Below, in pieces: positions 11,195 through 20,896 of a stretch of DNA of 64,000 nucleotides (position 1 is the stretch's first letter; every line of letters starts with the position of its first letter). Under the pieces are notes generated by a model. It saw only the letters and a program-made list of their open reading frames with translations. It did not search any database and was not told the origin of the DNA. The DNA comes from Atopsyche davidsoni (taxonomy: Eukaryota; Arthropoda; Insecta; Trichoptera; Hydrobiosidae), in contig JAILWY010000001.1 of NCBI GenBank assembly GCA_022113835.1, forward strand, positions 8,928,001 through 8,992,000. Direction: 5' to 3'. A program made the translations under genes and the position numbers.

Positions 11195-13224
11195 TATTTT
11201 TTAAAAATGTTTAACTAATATTTATTTATAAGCAACCAATCCATTCGATTTACCAACATTCATCTACTAACATTTTATAATGTTTTTATCCAACGATTTT
11301 TCATTATAAATTGTAAAAATATTTTTGCTATCAAAACATAGCTAGCTGGTTTACGAAGTCCTGTTTAATTTTTATAATAAATTTATTTAACCAAAGTAAA
11401 TTATAAATAACACATACAAGCATAAAAATAGAGAACATAAAAGCACCAATATTATATAATCAATGAAAATATTTTCTTGTTTTATAAATTTTGATTATTA
11501 AATCCACATCGGACCAAACGATAAAAGCTTTTCTATTTATATAGGGAATTATTGTTTACAATATATACATATATTTTTATAAGCATATTAAATAATATAT
11601 AGTATGATGCAGGTTGAAATATAATCCAACAATATTATTGTAAATAATGTATCAGGTTAGATTAGTTAATAAGAACAACAGATAAAATAATAAAAGTTAA
11701 AAGTACTTACTATATCAAAAGTTTATGAAGTAATTTTTAATATTCGAGTTTATTAAATAAAAAAATATTATTAAAAAATTCACAAAAATGAAACAACAGG
11801 TATTTTCGTATTTGAAATAATTTGTTACAATGTCAAAAATAAAAATTAAATTCACAATTTTTTCATTGCTTTTCCATATGGGATGATTCTATATGACAAT
11901 GGAAATATGAGAAATGTTTCATAAATAACAAAAAATATTTGTAAGCATTACTGATTAACTGTGCCCCTACCGCGGCAGATCTTAAAGAGGTGAATAATTT
12001 ATTCATCACAAATAAGAGGACGAACAGAAAATAAAAAGCATCGAGAAGAAGAAATGACAAATGGAGAAAGCTGTCCGACAAGCAGAAATCCTTTTGTGGT
12101 CTACTGATTACTTATGAGATAATTCTTGTGATTGGGATCGTTACTCTCTACAAATTCTATTTTCGTGGTATGTTTAAGCTATATTTATTTGTCTTATAAT
12201 ATTAAATATATATTGATGAAATCAGATGTTCTTTTAATAAGTATATGTGATGGTATATAATCACTTTTTGTGGCGTAGAATTTATAATTTAGTTTGTATA
12301 GATGGCACAAAGAGATCAAAGTAAAATGACAAACTTCTATCTAGTTAAGTTCATCAAAATTAGTTGATTCAAGTAGCTGGGACACAAAAAGGGGACGAGA
12401 AGCATATATCCTCAAAGAGGATCCCTTAGCTGCGATCCCTTAGCGAACGAAAGGGGAATACCTGGCAGGTTTAAACCGATGTGGCTGGACTGACCTGAAA
12501 CAATCTTTATAAGCTAAATAAGTTATCATAAGTTATGTTGATGGAGCATTATCGTTAAAGGCGGTGACGACTGTCATAAAAAAAATAATTTAACTAGGAT
12601 TGTAACGCTGAAGATATTTTCACGATAAACCATTGGTAAAATAACATATGAACAGAGAAATAAAAAAAAAAAACGAAAAAGTCGTCTTAGAGAATGCGAG
12701 GAGACAAAATATTTATTTAAAGTTGATAATGAAAATAATTAAAGAAATATATATGTAGTAACGAATATTTGCATCATGTGTGTTCAATGCATTTCAGTAT
12801 TCTTTTATTATCATACGATGCCAAATGCCGATATCAAAAAAATAAATACTAGTCTATACATATACGTGAAAAGAAAACTTATTCAAGCTAACACAGGGTT
12901 AATCTGACGTTATATCTAATATTATGGGTAGTTTTACATCAACAGTTTAAATTATTTAACCAGTGTAAAAAATATTCAAATAAATTTATTACAGGGGCTT
13001 ACTTGCGACAAAGCCTAAAATATTCAGCAAATTTTGAGTAATTGAAAGCTCAAGGATTCGAGTTCAAAGTCATGAAGGTCGCTTTCCCACATGTTAAAAT
13101 CAACCCGCCTAAAAGGCAACACATTGAGTGGGTGTGCGGTGGATTGATTATGTGCGACCACAATTAATGATAATCCGAAATACATCAATTATGAATGAAA
13201 AGGTTGGGGTCGCCTGTCAATAGT

Positions 13225-13460
13225 CGCTAACACTCTTAAGCTCGGCTCCACTCTGCGGTGTTAACGGCTTGGTTCGCTCCTCGGTTCGATTCGGTTCGGC
13301 ACGGACGGACTCGGGGGGTTCGGGAATTCGTCTGTTGATTGATGAGTTTCTCATCCAAGTGGCGAGACACTAACAGGCGAGGGAATTAATGACTCATCTT
13401 CAGATCAGACGAAATGATAATTAACATTAATTGCTTGCCTTTAATTTGAAACTGTAAACA
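13225..13460. promoter_or_regulatory. Candidate enhancer islet with AP-1 and TALE-type sites
   Basis: The left part is GC-rich with four copies of GGTTCG (near 13271, 13283, 13293 and 13318). The right part holds TGATTGAT (13336-13343, Pbx/Exd-like), CCAAGTGG (NK-like), an exact AP-1 word TGACTCA (13390-13396) and ATAATTAACATTAATTGC (homeodomain-like). It has no ORF. The density of words is suggestive, but conservation and activity are unknown. Confidence 0.35.
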
Positions 13461-13746
13461 ATAGCGTAGTTGCTAATTGTTTTTAGGGTTGGAATTCTAA
13501 CTGAATGTTTGCTTTTGAAAAACTTCTACGCTAATCTTCTGTGATGTCTCCGAATGTAAGAAGATGGATGTAGCTTAATTTAATGACATATTCTTAGCTC
13601 GGTGTTTGCAATACTAATGATGGTAAAAAAATAAAAAGAGCCTGGCATTAAATAAAGTAGAATCTATCAATGTCAACTGGTTAACACCAAATAATTCAGC
13701 GGATATTTTTTTGCTATATTTTTTCCAGTACATAACAGTAATTGCG

Positions 13747-13775
<29 letters not shown>
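13747..13775. repeat. (TA)n microsatellite
   Basis: About fourteen uninterrupted TA dinucleotides in the intron. Confidence 0.95.
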
Positions 13776-13779
<4 letters not shown>

Positions 13780-14304
13780 GAGTTATAGTTGTATTTACTG
13801 AGAAAATTAAATTATTTGTATGAAATTGATGATGTACAGCCTCAAAAGGTTTCGATAGAGCTTTTGATAAATGAACTGTCTGGAAGAGTAAATACCTCAC
13901 ATGATGATTTCAATGTAATAAAGTGCATAATTTATCGAGTACTGTTAAAAAAATTCAAAATAAAATACGAAAAAAAAAGTTCTAAACTCTTTTGTATCTT
14001 AAAACTTTATTTCCACCTTCTATCTACAAATATGTGAGAATATTTAAAATAATTTACTTATTTTTCTCAATATTATTAATTTATTACTAGCTCAAGGTTA
14101 TTTAAGTATGCGGGTGGATTAAAATTGAAACAAGTGTTGTATGTTGTCACTGTTATGAAGTGAATTATCAAAAAAAAAACAGGCAGTGAAATACGACATT
14201 GCACGCAAAGGATGTTAATAAGATTGATTAATTAAAAAATAAATAACCCCGCAATTTTATGAACCATTGCTAGAAATTAATAAACAAATATTTACAAGGC
14301 GGTG

Positions 14305-14375
14305 AAAAATTTATGAGCCATAAATAGCTGACAGTTGATTTGAGCCATAAAAAGCGAAAGGATTTATCCTTGTAA
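14305..14375. promoter_or_regulatory. Paired GAGCCATAAA motifs (Hox/AbdB-Cad-like)
   Basis: GAGCCATAAA occurs at 14315-14324 and again at 14342-14351, 27 bp apart, with TGACAG (Hth/TGIF-like) between them and TTTATCC just after. CCATAAA is the reverse complement of the TTTATGG core bound by posterior Hox and Caudal homeodomains. This is a candidate small enhancer module, based on motifs only. Confidence 0.3.
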
Positions 14376-14550
14376 TCACGCGGCTTTTACTTTTAATGCG
14401 AATATAAAACTAACGATTTGTGATGTACTAAGCAGAACCGGCGACCAAAGGGGGGAAGTCAAACAGCAATTTTATTGCGAACAAAAGACTTTTCAATGGA
14501 GCGAAGGAAAGTCATAAAAGTTGACAGCTACCCCGACGTTGGCCGCCATG

Positions 14551-14582
14551 GCTGGCGGTGGCTGGGGGTGGCCGGGGGTGGC
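14551..14582 (+). other. G-rich run inside a GC islet
   Basis: The plus strand reads GGCTGGCGGTGGC, then GGGGGTGGCCGGGGGTGG. It contains two five-G runs and several GG pairs, so it could form a G-rich fold. The surrounding islet (14420-14660) has a GGCCGCCATGGC word and no coding pattern. Confidence 0.4.
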
Positions 14583-14982
14583 CTTTAAAGTCAGTTCCCA
14601 GATGAGTTAATCGCACTACTGACTGTGCGAGCTGCAGCGACCCGGGATCAAAGGGTCGCAAAATTTTGAGCTCATGGCAAAGCCCTGAACTGCATTCTTC
14701 GGAATAAATTTATACAAAATGTAAAAATTGTCATCTCATTTTTAAAATGTTTCCAATGTAATAAATGAAATAATTCCGTACTAAATAATAATAGTATTTT
14801 AAGTCGAGTAAGAAAACGTTTATTAAAGAAGAATGATTACTGCGAGTCATCAAAGGTTTTTTTTTTTTTTTTTTTTAATAGTTTTGGTACCTTGCTTGTT
14901 ATGTACAAGGTTTGTCATCACAATTTGGAGAAACTTTCCAAAGTAGTCAATCGAATTGTGCTATATATGGGAGTGACTGAAG

Positions 14983-15396
14983 CTACACCCCTTGGTTTAT
15001 CTTCTTTATTGTTCCGATGACACGCATCAAGAAACCATCCAGTGACTTCATCAACTGTGGGTGTCTCGCCACTGACTTCAGGTCATCCGAGCACAGGCCC
15101 TCCTGTCGGCATTGGCTCTCCAGTTGGTGTCTCTGAAGGCCAAAGATGAGACATGAACCCACAAAGTGGATCACTGTTTGTGGAGTAATATCATCACAAG
15201 GGCATGTGTCGTCGTTCGTCAAGTGGAACCTGCGAAGATAACTTCTCATCACTCCATGACCCGTTAGGAGCTGGGTTGATTCAAAACTAATCCCGCAGGT
15301 ATTCCTGTATACAGCGGCATCCGTAACAGAATCAAAGAACATCTTTGTTACGTTCCCTTGCGGAGAGCTTGTGTACCTTTCATTCCACGTGTCCAT
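14983..15396 (-). pseudogene. C-terminal fragment of a non-LTR retrotransposon ORF2
   Basis: About 137 codons are open to a TAA stop. The segment TQLLTGHGVMRSYL, followed by a C-P-C pair, then T-x-x-x-H and a final C fourteen residues after the pair, matches the C-terminal 'LTGHG...CxC...TxxHxxxxC' block downstream of RNase H in R1- and Jockey-related elements. It has no functional start of its own; the methionine at 15396 is only the first in the open frame. Confidence 0.7.
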
Positions 15397-15467
15397 TGTA
15401 ATTTTCCTCTGGAGATTTTTTGCGAAACTCAGAGGAAAGTCGGAAAATTCATTTTATTTTTGGTGGC

Positions 15468-15710
15468 TTATTTAGCCTTTTCGTCAGCTTTCTCGTTGCC
15501 AACAAGACCTACGTGAGTTCTCACCCAGCATATCTCGATGTTAACACCACTTGCTTGTATTTCTTTTAGCTTTTTCTGGATGTTAACTATTAGAGGGTTG
15601 GTTCTATTAGGTTTCAAGGACCAGTAACAATGTTGAAATTCTTTAATAACGCAACAGTGGAGGCCAATGCAATATTTGCGTCGCACAATGAGTTTTCCTT
15701 GTGCTTACAC
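15468..15710 (-). pseudogene. RNase H domain fragment of the same retrotransposon
   Basis: The segment contains PLIVNIQKKLKEIQ followed by WVRTHVGLVGNEKADEKAK. The latter is the HVG..GNE.AD motif that includes the last catalytic aspartate of retroelement RNase H. It ends at a stop at 15468, in a frame different from the next segment at 15396. A frame change before the conserved 'DS' strand is also likely, because the region upstream of YWSLKPNRTNP does not match the family. Confidence 0.7.
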
Positions 15711-15747
15711 GCCTAAAGTTTGAGTATACTGCTTGATGTATTTTCGC

Positions 15748-16010
15748 AGGAGCGTCAGGGGAGGGGGAGTAATGGGGCGGGGGTGTCCTGTGGAGCTATT
15801 ATATTACAGACGCCCCGAGGAGATCACCGGGCAGGCCGGCGGACGGCGAGCTCGCAGCACTTGGGACCTCAGTCACGGACTGCCTAACTCCCGAGGAGCG
15901 ATCCTACTTTTACTTTTCCAATTCACCCGGACCTGCCAGCGACCGTGTCCAGTGTTTGCGCTCTTGTACACTATTGACAGTCCAGACCGAAGTCAATCGA
16001 TACACACTCA
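15748..16010 (+). promoter_or_regulatory. GC islet with a strong G-quadruplex motif
   Basis: At 15758-15783 the plus strand reads GGGG-A-GGGGG-AGTAAT-GGGG-C-GGGGG, a textbook G4 pattern with loops of 1, 6 and 1. The rest of the islet is GC-rich, ending near a TTGACAGTCC word. It is open in one frame for about 96 codons, but the product is low-complexity and unrecognised, so I do not call it a gene. Confidence 0.4.
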
Positions 16011-17058
16011 GATAGCATCTTAAAAGTTTTTTTTATTTGACTTCCGGCTTTTTATTTGCTTTCCTCCACAAAAAAACAATTACTTAGGAGAATTCTCACT
16101 TTTAATGACCCAGAATAACAAAGAAAACAATACAAAAAATAGGGTTTTATAAGTAATTACGTTTATTAAAAAGCAATTGAAAAAGTATATCCCGTAATTG
16201 TATGAATTTATGATACGGATGTATATATAGGTAGGAGCTTTCTGTAAATGTAATTTAGGTTATACAATGATTCAAAAAAAAATCTTTTTAATTGGATAAA
16301 GAAAATAAAGAAAACATCGTAAAGAACAAAACGAATCTAGAGAATGAATAAAAAGCAGTTCTCGTGTAGAGAGAAAGCAATTACTGCTTTAAAAAAGCTG
16401 AAGGAAGTATGAAATCCAGTCATTGTGTGAGAGATTTAATAAAAACTTTTTTTGCAAGGGTAACCCTATAAATATCGCATTACCGACCGCAGGGTAGGTA
16501 CAAATTTTTAATACAGTTCTTTACTCCAAGCGGCACTGAAAGAAAAGTGAAAAATCAGCTATCCGAGAGCGCTGCTGGGGGAGCCAGAAATTTTTTAAAA
16601 CAAATACGAAAGATATTATGACTGCTTACGGGAATTCAATATTCTACAAACTTGAAGCGAAAACCCTGCCGTAAAAGAAAGAAATATCTGCTGGGAAAAT
16701 AATTAATACAACCAACAATGCAAAATCAGATTAGTATAATTATGTAAGGAATTTAATTATCAAAAATTGAGATCCAGTTTTATAAGACAAATAAAGCCTA
16801 TGGAAAGAGAAAGACCGCTTAAAGCAAATGTTTCCACTTCTCTCAGCAATTGCCACGCTAATACAATTCCTTCCCCAATATAATATATGGTATATATAAA
16901 TATATGTACATATAATTTTTGTGATTTTATAACAAATTTCTCAACATACGACAGTATTGTTGGTTTTACGACAGTAATTTGAGATATTATTGGTTCGGTG
17001 TTATTACGTCATATATTTTTATTATTTCAATCAGAGTTTACGAACTACTGCGCGTCTT

Positions 17059-17062
17059 ACCT
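17059..17062 (-). other. kug: Possible zero-length exon (recursive splice site)
   Basis: On the minus strand, TTTCGCTTTTAATATAG is followed at once by GTAAGA, so an acceptor abuts a strong donor. Such AG|GTAAG ratchet points subdivide very long introns in Drosophila. This one would lie about 1.4 kb into the 18.1-kb intron. The pyrimidine tract is only moderate. A weaker AG|GTATGA with a longer T-tract is at 8218-8221. Confidence 0.2.
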
Positions 17063-18099
17063 ATATTAAAAGCGAAACATTATTTTTCTTAACGTGTGCG
17101 ACTCGCGATGTGACATAATAGATCTAGTAAGCAGAAATTTTACGAGCAAAAAGCACGTTGGAATTCCAACTACGGGCAATACGTCAGAAATGTAGACGCG
17201 TCCAATTCATAAATGGCAAAAAAATAATTTAAAATAGCATCCACAGAAGGACTGTCAAATTAATCCAGCGAATACGACTTTTTGCTCTACGAGCGAGAAT
17301 AATGTCAAAAAATATTTTTCGTTTCTACATAAAAAAAAAACATTTATAATGCTACTTCCATATGTAAATACAATGGAAGATTCTCGGAACTCAATTAAAA
17401 GCAACCCATAGGAAATGTTATATCCAAAGAGGTATACACATTATCCGCGTGGGTTCATCCATGTTGAAAAAAAATATTTCATTCTAGGTTTTTTTGTGAG
17501 AATAGTATTTTGAGAGAAATTTTTAATCAACATATTTTATGAAATATTATATTTTTTTAGTAAATAATATACAACTAAATAAGTTAAGGCAATGTTTGAT
17601 GGATTGATAAACTTAGAAAATTTTATCATCACATTAGCTCATCAGTACTGTAGTTTTCATTTAACATTATTGTATCAATCATGAAGTTTTATCTCGTGAA
17701 ATTCTTTAGCTATAAATTGATGTTTAGCTTTGTATAATATTTTTAATTTGTTTTTTTTTTTTTTGTTAAAATATTACTACATAGCAAAGAAATATAAAAT
17801 AAAAACATATTCCACATAGGCAAGCTGCATAAAAAATTGTGAAAAATCTAAATTTACTATTTTTTATTTGGTAAAACAACTTATGAATATATGAATGTTA
17901 CATGAAAAATTATCCACTGTACGCTATTGTAAAAGTCTAATATAATGTACTCAGTTTCCGTTTTTTTTTATTTACTTATATTTTAGGATTTACTAAATAC
18001 GATGTATGAAAAAAAGGTACCAATACATTCAGATTACCATACCATACAGATTCATCTCGTCATTTTCACGCAGAATTATTCAAAGCGGAATGTTTACAA

Positions 18100-18290
18100 G
18101 GGGCTCAGGCCTCGTTATAATTAAACCGTGGAATCTTAGCATGAGCAGCCTTGTGACGGAGCCCCCAGCCGCGAGTATCCGCTGCGGGGAATAATTACGT
18201 ATCGGGCCCCAGCGAGTCAACATGGAGATAAATGGAGCCCCGAGCCTGGGAATGTGCCGGATATCGGCTGGTTCGTCTCAGCTGCTTACA
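18100..18290. promoter_or_regulatory. GC-rich islet just downstream of exon 18502-18706
   Basis: About 190 bp of GC-rich sequence starts some 200 bp into the intron after this exon (minus direction). It includes GGAGATAAATGGAGCC and CGGGCCCCAGCG. No coding similarity is seen. It is an intronic element of unknown role. Confidence 0.25.
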
Positions 18291-18501
18291 AAATAGACTA
18301 TTCTACTTTAGATAATGGGTTACAGTCTTACATTTCCTTATAATCTATTTTCCCACAGTAGATTTTTTTATAATATACCTAGCTTGTGGATATAAAAATT
18401 ACTAGGTATTTTTGATGTTTTGAAAAACAAGGCAATTTTTTTTTTGTTTTTATAGTAAAACAAGTAAGTGTTATGCGTGTGGATTGTTTGACTTGGCTCA
18501 C

Positions 18502-18706
18502 CGGTGGTAGAGTTGATGGCGAAGAGTCCAGTCGGGTCTCCGGCGGATATGGAGAAGGCCAGGGTGGGGGGCGTGCTGTCTCCGTCCGCGGCTCTCACCT
18601 GCAGCACCTGCCGGCCGGGCGCGCCGCCCTCGGGGGCCGAGCCGCGGTACGAGGCCTCCAAGGATAAGGGCACGCAGTCGTTCTCATCTTCCACCACTAT
18701 GTACAC
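18502..18706 (-). CDS. kug: Fat-like cadherin, internal exon (second in transcript order)
   Basis: This is a 205-bp exon between acceptor ttttgtttcag and donor GTGAGC. It starts in phase 0 and ends with a single G that pairs with GC of exon 185-396. It encodes the closing strand of one cadherin repeat, VYIVVEDENDC, in which DENDC stands for the calcium-binding DxNDN linker. It continues with most of the next repeat: LSLEASYRG, a 'pEGgapG' turn, QVRAADGD (the A-x-D-x-D site) and DPTGLFAINSTTG. The VED-NDC-PL wording followed by a GNP/GDP-x-G-x-FAIN block is characteristic of Fat-like/FAT1-3 proteins. Third codon positions are mostly G or C, in sharp contrast to the AT-rich flanks. The C of DENDC replaces the usual N, which is seen in some repeats of this family. 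Confidence 0.92.
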
Positions 18707-18993
18707 CTGAAACCAAAACAAAATCAGCCATGAGCATATCGATGTCCATATATCTGCAAAAAAAATAAACAATACGTATTCAGATGTTTAAATAATTTTT
18801 AATTTTATTAAAGACAGCCTAAAAGCTACGAGATACCGACTGAATGTTTCAGATGTCTATTTTTTGGATTTAACGTAAATCAAGTGCGTATTTATTACCC
18901 ATTACGGGTTTATTATATTATTACTAATATGATTAGGCACATTAATTCACACATAGAAGATGATTAAATAAATTTTCAGAAAAATATCATCGT

Positions 18994-19065
18994 GATTTGT
19001 GTGGGGTTTGAACCCACATCCCCAGGCTTACATGGCCGGTATACTGACCCTTGTACTAACGAATC
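18994..19065 (-). tRNA. tRNA-Thr(TGT)-like sequence, probably a non-functional copy
   Basis: The 72 nt fit a full cloverleaf. The acceptor is GATTCGT/ACAAATC (one C-A mismatch), the D stem GTAC/GTAT, the anticodon stem CCGGC/GCCTG (one mismatch) and the loop CATGTAA. The variable loop is 5 nt and the T arm is GTGGG-TTCAAAC-CCCAC. The middle of the anticodon loop reads TGT (Thr). The universal T33 is A, so decoding is unlikely. A-box (TAGTACAAGGG) and B-box (GGTTCAAACCC) words are intact. It is the core of the left arm of the palindrome. Confidence 0.4.
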
Positions 19066-19266
19066 ACAGTAATCAATCGAGAATTTTTAACAATCGTACT
19101 CTACATATGAACCAAATTAATAGATTTAAAAAAAGGGATTAAAATCGCTCCACTTGTTACTTTATTTAAAAAGTCCAGTGCTTGCAAATCACTAAATATT
19201 GGTTGACTTGGGCACATTGATTCATAAGTAGAGTATGATTGTTAAAAATTCTCGATTAATGGTTGT

Positions 19267-19338
19267 GATTCGTTAGTACAAGGGTCAGTACACCGGCCAT
19301 GTAAGCCTGGGGATGTGGGTTCAAATCCCACACAAATC
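19267..19338 (+). tRNA. tRNA-Thr(TGT)-like sequence, second copy in opposite orientation
   Basis: It has the same 72-nt fold as its partner, with a perfect D stem GTAC/GTAC and T arm GTGGG-TTCAAAT-CCCAC. The same C-A mismatch in the acceptor and the same A in place of T33 are present. The two copies differ at only a few positions, so the cloverleaf was in place before they were joined. The B-box GGTTCAAATCC fits the polymerase III consensus. There is no T-run terminator immediately after the acceptor. Confidence 0.4.
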
Positions 19339-20824
19339 ACGATGATATTTTTCTGAGAATTTCTTTAATCATCTTCTATGTATGAACTAATGTGCCTAAT
19401 CATATTAGCAATGAATGTTTCAGCTCAATTTCGTACACAACGAATCCATTATATGACAAAAATTCAAAGGGTAAATATGTTTTATACCGAGTGTTGCTTA
19501 AAGGCATGGGAGGTTACTAGTCTTGTATCTCTTAATATAATAATCCTAAAAATTAATCCTAATTAACATTTCATGGAGTTTTCTTGATGAATTTGCTGCA
19601 ATAAATTAAAATTATTACTCGAGAATGAGCGCTAACATTTTTTTAATTGAGATATCGGCAGACTCGCAACACTCATCCGAGGCGCCTTAATTGAGGTTTG
19701 CCCGGTATTTATAAAATTTCAGGGTAAAAATCGAGAAAGCTCCCCGGTTAGCTGCGGTCTGAATTTATCCCTTTATGTTTATTCCCGCATACGCGACCGA
19801 AGCTCCGGGCCGGACCCGACCTTCATCAAAATGATTTACCGAAAAACGCTCCATTTCAAATTATTTACAGCAAATTGTAGCCAACCATGTGATCTCATAA
19901 TATTTCTAGAAAAATAAAGAAAAATATATTTGTGGTTTGAAGTTCCACCGGCACCTACGTCACTGTGTCAAATCATCATAATAACGTCTATATTTTGAAT
20001 AATTGTTTATGAAATAATTTAAATCACAATTCAAATAGAAAATCAATAACATTGCATGTACATCAATATTTTTTTTTTGCAAACTTCAATTGCAGTCTAG
20101 ATTTTAGGTCTCTAGCAATTACAAAGCTTCATCAGTCAAACGAAAACTTATAAAAAATAATATAAAACGGCTAATTTATGAGTAGCGTTTGAAATGAATA
20201 CAAATTAAACTGTGGATTGGGTTGTTTTTCTGAAAATTAAATCCCTTAGATTTAAAAAAAGTTAGCAGCCTGTTTTTTTAGACTCTGTATAAAATGGTTT
20301 AAACGATTAATTTGGTCTGATTTAAACTCATAACATCAACAAAATGAAAGCACTGGACATACTATCTGAAATAATTTACAAGTTTATTGAGTTGTTTTAA
20401 TATTTTAAGAAATAAGTGACTTATCGTGTTATTTCGACATATTTTATTTTGTGAAGCCACCGCTTTCACTGCCTGCCTGTTTTATTTAAATATAAACCGT
20501 TTATTGTAATTTGTATTTTATGTGGTTATTCTAAAACTTTATATGAATATTTTAAGAACAAAAAATTTTATGCTTTCTTTAAGAGATGATTCAAGTTGTT
20601 AAAATATATATAAATTGAAATTAAAAACATATTGAAGAGATTGAAAAATGAAGTAGAATTTTTAAGTAACGATCGTCGTTTTTTTTGTGAGTTGTGTTTA
20701 ATACAGTTATTGTAAATAAAATATGGTATTATTTTTTGAAGTTATATTATTTGGCCCTGGTGTGGTGCGGCAGATTCGCCCGCGGCCAATGCAACTAACT
20801 TCTGCCAGTCTAGTGACGTAGTGA

Positions 20825-20896
20825 CCACCCTCCCCTCTCCGCCCCTCTCCGCCCCTCTTCGCCCCTTTCCACCCTCCTTGCCCCTCCCACATCCCC
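20825..20896 (-). repeat. Pyrimidine tract with ~10-bp period; G-quadruplex potential on the sense strand
   Basis: The plus strand is almost pure C/T, with CCGCCCCTCT-type units repeated every 10 bp and drifting to CTTCGCCCCT and TTTCCACCCT. The minus strand, which is the sense strand of the cadherin gene, therefore carries many GGGG/GGG runs. Both DNA triplex/G4 formation and an RNA G4 in the pre-mRNA are possible. It lies within a GC islet (20755-21020) that also contains ATGGCGGC. Confidence 0.7.

Larger units (their letters stand above)
14857..15730 (-). mobile_element. 5'-truncated non-LTR retrotransposon with RNase H (R1/Loa/Jockey-type)
   Basis: Read on the minus strand, the element has an RNase H-like segment, a C-terminal segment with a CPC...H....C zinc-knuckle pattern, an untranslated tail of about 105 nt and then an A20 tail (T20 on the plus strand at 14857-14876). 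The order and the poly(A) tail are those of a LINE that lost its 5' part, including the whole reverse transcriptase, during insertion. The two coding segments lie in different frames, so it is dead. I could not find a convincing target-site duplication, and the 5' limit near 15730 is approximate. It is inserted in the same orientation as the host gene. Confidence 0.75.
397..18501 (-). other. kug: Intron between exons 18502-18706 and 185-396 (18.1 kb, phase 1)
   Basis: The intron runs on the minus strand from donor GTGAGC at 18501 to acceptor TTCCAG ending at 397. It is AT-rich. Its contents are listed separately: an STPR/Helitron-type fragment, an inverted-repeat element, a possible terminal exon near 7.8-8.0 kb, a hairpin at 10.3 kb, a Helitron-like unit ending at 11194, GC islets, and a truncated non-LTR element at 14.9-15.7 kb. 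In 1523-2130, 2520-4030, 4260-7760, 8180-9600, 9670-10250, 11200-13000 and 16030-17990 I see AT-rich sequence without a gene I can support, apart from the items listed. Confidence 0.85.
18924..19408. mobile_element. Large palindrome: two inverted MITE-like units, each with a tRNA-like core
   Basis: Arms 18924-19115 and 19217-19408 (192 bp each) are reverse complements with roughly nine in ten bases matching, around a 101-bp spacer. Each arm holds a complete tRNA-like sequence. The right unit (19211-19396) also has its own terminal inverted repeats: it starts GGCACATTGATTCATAAGTA and ends with the complement of GGCACATTAGTTCATACATA. The left unit shows the same ends in decayed form. The structure is therefore a head-to-head pair of short TIR elements carrying a polymerase III promoter-like core, not an ordinary tRNA-SINE, which would have one tRNA head and a 3' tail. 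No target-site duplication was identified. Confidence 0.7.
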
